A stretch of 64,000 bases of DNA from Calothrix sp. 336/3. GTDB lineage: Bacteria; Cyanobacteriota; Cyanobacteriia; Cyanobacteriales; Nostocaceae. Numbering within the stretch: position 1 is the first letter of the stretch; each line of letters starts with the position of its first letter. A program made the position numbers and the translations under genes. The notes below the pieces were generated by a model that was given only the letters and a program-made list of their open reading frames with translations, had not been told where the DNA came from and did no database searches. Where the stretch lies: contig NZ_CP011382.1 in the NCBI RefSeq assembly GCF_000734895.2, positions 1,590,700 through 1,654,699 on the forward strand, given 5' to 3'. Shown here one piece after another: positions 8,737 through 15,042 of this stretch.

Positions 8737-9293
8737 GGCTATTAATCTATCCTGGAAAAATGGCAGCACCCTTTCAAGGATAAAGGATGAAAGAGATGTT
8801 GCTTGTCACACCAAACATTGATAAAACTCTCCTTCTTTATGACATTTTTTTGAGCATAGCGACAAGGGCAATGTATTACAAAGTACATAATTGTCAGAAA
8901 AAACAGAGGACGGAAGAAGGTTTGATATTTAATTTGACTCACTTCGTAGGCGTAATTAGGGTCATGATTTTGCATAAATACACGCAAATCCTAGGATGAA
9001 ATGTTACGCCCTGACTCCAATTATCTGAAATTAGGCAACCGATAGAATTTACAAAACCATTGCTGTATATAGTTTTTTTTTAAATTGCGAATTGGTGTTA
9101 CTGTCTTTGTTAGGTATATTGGTCAGAATTAAATAGTATTTTTAGGTAATTTTAAATACTTAAATTATGTATTAATTGATGCTAAATTTTACAGAAAACA
9201 TCAATTATTAAGATAGAATATATTTTAGTGGTTGGGATTAGTTGGTAGCGATTATAATTGATTACTTTTCTTTTCTTCGCTCACCACAATTAT
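8737..9293. other. Divergent intergenic region, promoters presumed
   Basis: About 550 bases between the divergent cyclase and CheA-like genes. Several short open frames occur on both strands, but none has a ribosome binding site plus coding character. The last 250 bases are very AT-rich. No repeat element or structured RNA was recognised. Confidence 0.45.
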
Positions 9294-11465
9294 ATGATGT
9301 CTCAAGATAGAGAATTAGAAATCAGGATGCAATTCCTGGAAGAGACAAGTGATAAGTTGAAGACTTTAGCATCTATTTTAGTAGAACTGACAATTCAGCA
9401 TACAATTCCCTCTGAACATCTTCAAACTGCCTTAAGAGGTATGCATTCTATTAAAGGTGGTGCAGGAATTATGGGATTTTCAATTATTAGTGATTTTGCC
9501 CATAATTTTGAAGATGCGTTGAAACTTTTAAAACACAACACAATTCCTGGGGTAAATCAGCAAAGGTTCCGGGAATTACTGCTCTCAGGGGTGAGTTGCT
9601 TACAGCAAATGGTAGAAGTCTTTGCGACTGGGGAAGAGAGGATTAGTCAGCAGTGGGTGGAAGCTGATTGTCAACCGATATTTCAGGAATTGCAAACCTA
9701 TGTATCCCATGGTGTGATAAATACACCGGAAAGGGGAATGTGCAATCATCAATCAGATATCGTGAATCTGTTTTTTCAGACTGAATTTGCAGAAAAGTTA
9801 GAATATTTAGCGGCTTTAATTGCTACTGGAGAAGTGGAGTTAATTTCAGAGGAAGTCATCGCGATCGCCACGGATTTTACAGGGGTAGCAGAAATCCTCA
9901 GTCTGCCTAATTTAGCTGAGTTGTGTACATTGATTAGTGAGAAAATGCATGGTGCTAATTTTCCCAGTCAATGTCTACAAGTTGCAGAATTTGCTTTGTC
10001 TGCATGGAGAAAATTTCCGCAAAATGCAACCAGCACAACCAGTAAAAATACGCAAAAAAAATCAGAGCCAATGGTGAGAGTGCCAATTCACCATCTAGAA
10101 AAAATTCATCATTTATTCGGAGAATTTAGTAGTCAGCGTTGCCAATTAAAATTACAAATTGATAACTTACATCAGCTAGCACGAAATTTAAATATTACAA
10201 TTAAAGCTCTAGAACAAGAACAGCAAGGTTTATTTCTTGCCTATGAAAATTTTGCTCCTAAATGTAGCACCAAGCAGAAATATATCTCCCTAGAAGAGAA
10301 TTATTTTCCCGGTTCTCAAAAATTATCAGAATTTTATCTGCTATCTGAGCAAGTCGTAGCAAGGATGTCAGCAATTAAAGAGTTGGCAAGCAATATCGAA
10401 TATGGTTTGGGAAATACGGAGCAGGTGAATCGTTTACTGCACAAGAGTGTCAAAAAATTACAGCAGTCGGTAAGTCAAATGCGGATGCGTCCGTTATCGG
10501 AGGTGACAGCATATTTCTCCCCAGCAATTGAAAAGTGGTGTCAGCAGTATGGGAAAAATGTGCAATTGCAAATTATCGGTGGAGATATTTTAATTGAACG
10601 GAGTCTACTGGACATAATTCAGGAATCTCTGATGCATCTTTTGCATAATGCCTTTGACCATGGCATTGAAGATATCACAACTAGGAAAAAATTAGGTAAA
10701 TCAGAGCAGGGATTAATTGTAATTCATGGTTTTACAGATGGGAATTGCACTGTGATTCACTTTCAAGATGATGGTAGCGGTATTAGTTTAGAAAAAATCC
10801 GCGATCGCGCCATAAATTTAGGAGTAGATAGTTATTTTGTCTCCCAAGCAACGGAAACGGAATTGCTTTCCCTAATTTTTACCCCCGGTTTCTCAACCAA
10901 AGAGGAAATTACTCACCTTTCTGGTAGGGGTATGGGTTTGGATGTGGTACAAAGCAACTTGCACAAAATCGGGGGAAATATCCAGGTAGAGACAACACCA
11001 GAAAAAGGAACTCGTTTTATCCTCTCTTTTCCCTCCTCCTTGGCGATCGCGCGCATATTACTAGTTGAAAGTAACAATATGTTGCTCGCCCTGCCGAAAA
11101 AATCTGTGGTGGGTGTATGCTTACTAAACCATGGGGAAATCTATTCAAACCAAGAATTCTGGCAGTGGCAAGGACAATCTTTACCCCTTCTCCATCTCGA
11201 TCGCCACTTCACCTTTAACTACCTCCATCCCTGTGCCCCATCCCTAGACAATCCCCCCAAAATTGACGCTCCCACCGTCCTGATTCTCCAACAAGGTGAA
11301 AAAATAGTTGCCCTGAAAGTGGAACGTTGCTGGAGTGAACAGGAAGTTACTATCCAGCAAGTTGAGGGTTCTATTCCTTTACCGAGAGCTTTTAGCCATT
11401 GCACAATTCTGGCTGATGGTAGAGTCTTGCCGTTAGTAAATGTGCAGGGAATGGGTGGGGAGTAA
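9294..11465 (+). CDS. CheA-like hybrid histidine kinase (Hpt-HATPase-CheW)
   Basis: About 723 residues from the ATG at 9294 (an ATG one codon later is equally possible; a frame-open start at 9258 has no support). Order: Hpt domain with phospho-acceptor His51 in RGMHSIKGGAGIMGF, a linker of about 200 residues, a CheA dimerisation helix pair (VNRLLHKSVKKLQQSVSQ), the MRMRPLSEV segment, an HATPase domain with N box HNAFDHGIE, G1 DDGSGI and G2 SGRGMGLDVV, and a C-terminal CheW-like domain (about 580-720). It would autophosphorylate and pass phosphate to a response regulator. No receiver domain is fused and no che, pil or response-regulator gene is adjacent, so its partner is encoded elsewhere. 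Chemotaxis, phototaxis or pilus control is family-level inference. Confidence 0.88.
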   Translation: MMSQDRELEIRMQFLEETSDKLKTLASILVELTIQHTIPSEHLQTALRGMHSIKGGAGIMGFSIISDFAHNFEDALKLLKHNTIPGVNQQRFRELLLSGVSCLQQMVEVFATGEERISQQWVEADCQPIFQELQTYVSHGVINTPERGMCNHQSDIVNLFFQTEFAEKLEYLAALIATGEVELISEEVIAIATDFTGVAEILSLPNLAELCTLISEKMHGANFPSQCLQVAEFALSAWRKFPQNATSTTSKNTQKKSEPMVRVPIHHLEKIHHLFGEFSSQRCQLKLQIDNLHQLARNLNITIKALEQEQQGLFLAYENFAPKCSTKQKYISLEENYFPGSQKLSEFYLLSEQVVARMSAIKELASNIEYGLGNTEQVNRLLHKSVKKLQQSVSQMRMRPLSEVTAYFSPAIEKWCQQYGKNVQLQIIGGDILIERSLLDIIQESLMHLLHNAFDHGIEDITTRKKLGKSEQGLIVIHGFTDGNCTVIHFQDDGSGISLEKIRDRAINLGVDSYFVSQATETELLSLIFTPGFSTKEEITHLSGRGMGLDVVQSNLHKIGGNIQVETTPEKGTRFILSFPSSLAIARILLVESNNMLLALPKKSVVGVCLLNHGEIYSNQEFWQWQGQSLPLLHLDRHFTFNYLHPCAPSLDNPPKIDAPTVLILQQGEKIVALKVERCWSEQEVTIQQVEGSIPLPRAFSHCTILADGRVLPLVNVQGMGGE

Positions 11466-11578
11466 TTCGTAATTCGTAATGCCTCCTGCGGAGGAGCTAA
11501 GTCGCAGAGCGACACGCTACGCGAACGCTAACGTAATGCTCCCTGCGGGAGAGCTAACGCTAACGTAATTCGTAATGG
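11463..11578. repeat. Interspersed palindromic repeat, compound copy
   Basis: A run of short words (AATTCGTAATGC, CTCCTGCGGAG, GCTAACGCTAACGTAATTCG) ends the CheA-like gene and fills the gap to cobA. It holds two palindromes (CTCCTGCGGAG and CTCCCTGCGGGAG). The second half recurs almost exactly at 33778-33823, which shows that it is dispersed rather than local. Confidence 0.7.
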
Positions 11579-11618
11579 GTAATAGAACAAAATACCCTGT
11601 TTCCTTATCCATTTTTCC

Positions 11619-12383
11619 TTATCCCTTGCCCATCTTCTGCCGCAGCTCCACCACATTCCCAATCACAACGATCGCCGGAGCTTCAAATCCGGTAGCTTCC
11701 ACATCTGCAACAATTGTCTCCAACTTACCAATTAATTCTGACTGTTCCGGTCTAGTTCCCCATCTCACCAGGGCAATGGGCGTATCTCCGGCTAATCCGG
11801 CTTGGGTTAATTCTTCCACAATATAGGTCAAATTGTGAACTCCCATGTAAATCACAATTGTCTCAGAACCGTGGGCGATCGCCTGCCAATTGACTGCGGG
11901 ACGATACTTACCTGCGGACTCATGCCCAGTCACAAATGTTACCGACGAACTATAGAGGCGATGGGTTAAGGGGATACCTGCATAGGCAGGAGCCGCAATT
12001 CCCGAAGTAATACCGGGCACAACCTCCACGGGCACACCTGCTGCGACTAATTCCTCCATTTCCTCACCACCGCGCCCAAATACAAAGGGGTCTCCGCCCT
12101 TAAGTCTGACAACAATGGCGTGTGACTGTGCCTTTTCAATCAAGAGAGCGGTTGTTTCTGACTGTATCAAAGAATGGCGACCTCGGCGTTTTCCGGCATC
12201 TATCTGCTCTGCCAAGGGATTAATCATTGCGAGTATTTGCGGGGATACTAAAGCATCATAAACTACAACATCAGCACATTCGAGTAATCCTTTTCCCCGT
12301 AGCGTCATCAACCCTGGATCCCCAGGTCCCGCACCCACTAAATAGACCTTTCCTAAACAATTTTCCCCTTCCTGACCGTTCAT
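11619..12383 (-). CDS. cobA: Uroporphyrinogen-III C-methyltransferase (CobA)
   Basis: A 254-residue SAM-dependent methyltransferase that converts uroporphyrinogen III to precorrin-2, the branch toward siroheme and cobalamin. Motifs: VYLVGAGPGDPGLMTLRG at residues 13-30, DVVVYDALVS, VVRLKGGDPFVFGRGGEE near 91-108, VPGITSG near 122-128, PAYAGIPLTHR and the VTGHE turn. Length is standard (240-280). The start ATG overlaps the stop of the upstream cbiX-like gene by 4 bp (ATGA type), so the two are translationally coupled in the order cbiX then cobA. The C-terminal GNVVEL is normal. Together they supply two of the three steps to siroheme, the cofactor of nitrite and sulfite reductases. Confidence 0.95.
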   Translation of the reverse strand: MNGQEGENCLGKVYLVGAGPGDPGLMTLRGKGLLECADVVVYDALVSPQILAMINPLAEQIDAGKRRGRHSLIQSETTALLIEKAQSHAIVVRLKGGDPFVFGRGGEEMEELVAAGVPVEVVPGITSGIAAPAYAGIPLTHRLYSSSVTFVTGHESAGKYRPAVNWQAIAHGSETIVIYMGVHNLTYIVEELTQAGLAGDTPIALVRWGTRPEQSELIGKLETIVADVEATGFEAPAIVVIGNVVELRQKMGKG

Positions 12384-13087
12384 GTATGAGTTAAATCCCC
12401 AATTAAATCAGCTAACTCTGGACTAGCTCCCAAAGGTGCAGTCAGATGAAAACGCACTTCGGGAAATTGTAATTTTAGCGCTTCTTGTTGGCTGGCGATC
12501 GCGTCAGTTATACCACCAGGGAAGAGAAAATAGGTGATAATTGCCACTTCTTGACAACCAGATGCAACTAGCTGGGTAACTTGGGATTCCAGACTAGGAG
12601 AAACAGACCAATAAGCGGCGATCGCTCCCAATTTTGCTGCCATGGTTTCTACAGGTAAATTGCCCTGGGGACGACGACTACCATGGGTGAGGAGGATTTT
12701 TCCGACTGAGGGATGACTGCTAACCTGTGTTTGAAGTAACTCCGATAATCGGGGATGGGAACCCAGATAGGGGGTAATTTTTATAACTTGTTTTTCTCCA
12801 AGCAAGCTCTCCGCCTTAGCCACCTCTGCGGGAATATCTTCCATGACGTGTACACCGGGCAAGAGAAATATCGGCACAAGTTGGATTTGGTCACAACCGA
12901 GATGCCGAGCTTTTTCAGTAAATATACGTATTTTCTCATGTAACGGCTGTGGCTGTAATTCTAAAGCTGCCGCACCCACCACACCATGATTAGATACTCG
13001 CTGAGTTAACAAATTTACCAGCTGTTCCATGGCAACACCGGGGCGCGGGTCTCGACTTCCGTGGGAAACTAGGAGATAGGCTTTCAA
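12380..13087 (-). CDS. Sirohydrochlorin ferro/cobaltochelatase, long CbiX type
   Basis: About 235 residues with two tandem CbiX-like domains. Each carries the metal-binding His motif: YLLVSHGSRDPRPG at the N-terminus and ILLTHGSRRPQGN mid-protein. The second domain ends in GGITDAIASQQ. It inserts iron (or cobalt) into sirohydrochlorin, the step after CobA and precorrin-2 dehydrogenase. The chosen start is TTG 13085-13087, giving a family-like N-terminus (LKAYLLVSHG). The longer ATG at 13204 would add 39 non-family residues and run head-on into the gene at 13152. No clear ribosome binding site supports the TTG, so the start is uncertain. It overlaps cobA by 4 bp. Confidence 0.85.
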   Translation of the reverse strand: MKAYLLVSHGSRDPRPGVAMEQLVNLLTQRVSNHGVVGAAALELQPQPLHEKIRIFTEKARHLGCDQIQLVPIFLLPGVHVMEDIPAEVAKAESLLGEKQVIKITPYLGSHPRLSELLQTQVSSHPSVGKILLTHGSRRPQGNLPVETMAAKLGAIAAYWSVSPSLESQVTQLVASGCQEVAIITYFLFPGGITDAIASQQEALKLQFPEVRFHLTAPLGASPELADLIGDLTHT

Positions 13088-13151
13088 GGGAACTTTTAAT
13101 TTCTGATCACAGCCCCTAATATTACAGGAAATCACACAGGAAAAGTAGTTA

Positions 13152-13574
13152 ATGGAACCTTTAACCACTGGGGCGATCGCATTAATTTTATTTTGCGGTA
13201 ACAAATTGATTGATTGGGGTATCGGTAAAGCTTACGATGCAGCTTTTGAGAAGCTCATGGAAATATCACCCGACAAAGCCAAACAATTGACTCTACCGAC
13301 GGGAGACAGGGAAGATATTGGCGAAGCGGTGTTAGTGGAGATGATAGAAAATACCGCCCAACAGGAACCGGAATTAAAACAAGCTTTGGAAATATTAGGG
13401 GAAGAAGTGGAAACAAAAGCTAGTCAAAATACAAAATTAGCCGATGCTTTCAATCAATTAGCCCAGAAAATCCAAGCCCAAAAGCCAACAATTATTAACG
13501 AAAATTGGCAAGGGATAAATATTAAAGGTGGAACAAATACAATTAACAATAATACCTTTAATTTTGGAAAATAA
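13152..13574 (+). CDS. Hypothetical protein with the ENWxGINIKGG tag shared with the nearby NB-ARC protein
   Basis: A 140-residue protein of unknown function. Residues 5-20 are hydrophobic (TTGAIALILFCGNKLI), followed by an amphipathic helix and a charged, helical middle (about 40-110). The C-terminus, ENWQGINIKGGTNTINNNTF, is built like residues 88-107 of the NB-ARC/TPR protein at 15043 (ENWHGINIKGGKNEIKGNTF). Asn/Gly-rich short-strand motifs of this kind sit next to effector-associated adaptor domains in cyanobacterial STAND proteins. The shared tag suggests that the two products may assemble, but that is inference. It starts head-on to the cbiX-like gene. Confidence 0.6.
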   Translation: MEPLTTGAIALILFCGNKLIDWGIGKAYDAAFEKLMEISPDKAKQLTLPTGDREDIGEAVLVEMIENTAQQEPELKQALEILGEEVETKASQNTKLADAFNQLAQKIQAQKPTIINENWQGINIKGGTNTINNNTFNFGK

Positions 13575-13583
13575 ATGAAATAT

Positions 13584-13955
13584 CTAACTTGTCATTTTTT
13601 CCAACAAAACTAAACCGTTTTCAGCAAAATCTATCTCCAGATGATAACCTTCCATCATTGCAACCCCCAGTAAAGGCTTATAACCGGAAGCTAAGACAAT
13701 AACTGTTTTTTCTATACCATCCCAAACAACAGTCGCTGAATGTATGGCTGTCAGGGATTCACTACCGTCAGCTAGTTTTATAGGTGCGCTGGAATGCAAA
13801 GGAAGATTCATCGCACTGACTGCTTGAATTGGTAAAGTAAGGTAGCCGTTGAATGCAGTATCGACAACAAAATTTAATGAGAAATCTGGTTGTTCGGGTA
13901 AACGAAAAACCACTGGAACTGTTGCTCTAGCATCGATTATTCTGCCGTTAATCAT
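13584..13955 (-). CDS. Clan AA (retropepsin-like) aspartic protease family protein
   Basis: A 123-residue single-domain protein with FVVDTAFNGYLTLP near residues 29-42, the D-[ST]-[GA]-x-[ASNF]-G type active-site loop of retropepsin-like proteases, and ASGYKPLLGVAMMEGYHLEIDF as the second hydrophobic-hydrophobic-Gly region. Such proteins act as homodimers. Function in cyanobacteria is not established. The start overlaps the stop of the upstream small gene by 4 bp, indicating a two-gene unit. Similar short two-gene units behave like toxin-antitoxin modules elsewhere, but no direct sign of that is present here. Confidence 0.78.
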   Translation of the reverse strand: MINGRIIDARATVPVVFRLPEQPDFSLNFVVDTAFNGYLTLPIQAVSAMNLPLHSSAPIKLADGSESLTAIHSATVVWDGIEKTVIVLASGYKPLLGVAMMEGYHLEIDFAENGLVLLEKMTS

Positions 13956-14224
13956 TCGACGATTCGCTCCATCGAAGCACCAAAACTAAATGCAACATCG
14001 TAACCAATTCGCATGGTAAATAATCTGGCGTTGGGATTTTTTTTCTTTAACATTAATCCCGATTCGATACCGTTTTTATCGATTCCATATTCACCAGTTT
14101 CGGCATCAATCACAATCAACTTGCCGATATTATCGCCCTTTTCAACCTGTTGGCGAATCCCATTTTCGTAAAATTGTCTGGCTTTTTGGGCAACTTCTTC
14201 TACAGTCCAAAACAGAGCTTCCAT
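13952..14224 (-). CDS. Hypothetical protein, partner of the aspartic protease gene
   Basis: 90 residues, no known domain recognised. The N-terminal half is helical (TVEEVAQKARQFYENGIRQQ); the second half alternates short strands (GKLIVIDAETGEYGID, LFTMRIGYDVAFSFG). It resembles the small proteins found directly before clan AA aspartic protease genes in cyanobacteria. Its stop codon overlaps the protease start by 4 bp, so the pair is translated together. Confidence 0.6.
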   Translation of the reverse strand: MEALFWTVEEVAQKARQFYENGIRQQVEKGDNIGKLIVIDAETGEYGIDKNGIESGLMLKKKNPNARLFTMRIGYDVAFSFGASMERIVE

Positions 14225-14394
14225 AATATTTAAACCAGCTTTTGAACTACTATTTTTTCATACTTACCATATTGATATTATAAACGCAGGTGATGCTTTT
14301 ACCCTGTTTTGCAAATGCGGAAATAAAAGGATACAGTCCGAATGCAGATTGTGACAGATTCGCTAAAATCAAAACAAACTGGAAAAATCTTGCT

Positions 14395-14964
14395 ATGGTA
14401 GCTATCCCCGAACAAAAAATGACCATTGAGGAATATCTCCTATGGGAACCTCAACAAGAACTGCGTTACGAATACGACAACGGCGAAGTTTTTGCCATGA
14501 CAGGTGGTACTATTCCCCACAATGATATTGCCCTAAATTTTTACAGAACCTTATATCCACATTTGCGTGCTAGGGGTTGTCGGGTGAATGTGTCGGATGT
14601 GAAGGTGCAAGTTACTCCCAAAAGCCCATACTATTATCCTGATGTTATCGTCAGTTGCGACCCTCAAGACCAGAATGCTCGCAAATTTATCCAAAATCCG
14701 ACAATAATTGCCGAAGTTCTTTCTCCTAGTACAGCAAGCAGAGATAGGGGAGAAAAATTTACCAATTATCAGAAAATGCCTTCTTTACAAGAATATTTAT
14801 TAATAGATTCGGAACAAATTTCCGTAGAACGTTTCTGTCGGGGAGAAGGGAAAATGTGGCTTTATTATCCCTATATTGAGGGAGATATAATTACCCTACC
14901 CAGCATCGAATTTGAGATGGAAATTGCATTACTGTACGAAGGTGTAGCATTTGAAGCAGAATAA
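14395..14964 (+). CDS. Uma2 family (DUF820) PD-(D/E)XK endonuclease-like protein
   Basis: 189 residues from ATG 14395, chosen because MVAIPEQKMTIEEYLLW matches the family N-terminus; the open frame upstream adds an unrelated 35 residues. Uma2 proteins carry a restriction-endonuclease-like fold and are greatly expanded in cyanobacteria, with role unproven. Core motifs are visible: ELRYEYDNGEVFAMTGGT near 22-39, PYYYPDVIVSCD (the PD Asp) near 81-92, and IIAEVLSPSTASRDRGEKF near 103-121 (the E-x-[LS] element). It lies between the protease pair and the NB-ARC gene. Confidence 0.8.
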   Translation: MVAIPEQKMTIEEYLLWEPQQELRYEYDNGEVFAMTGGTIPHNDIALNFYRTLYPHLRARGCRVNVSDVKVQVTPKSPYYYPDVIVSCDPQDQNARKFIQNPTIIAEVLSPSTASRDRGEKFTNYQKMPSLQEYLLIDSEQISVERFCRGEGKMWLYYPYIEGDIITLPSIEFEMEIALLYEGVAFEAE

Positions 14965-15042
14965 ATAGTTTTCCGGAATTGATAATCATCAGGCTGAAGT
15001 ATCCTAAAATTACAGTGTAATTACTGAGGAGCAGTTTTAGCG

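Noticed and set aside
13088..13204. 39-residue N-terminal extension of the sirohydrochlorin chelatase from ATG 13204
   Set aside because: The extension has no family likeness and overlaps head-on with the gene at 13152; the TTG at 13085-13087 gives the expected N-terminus.
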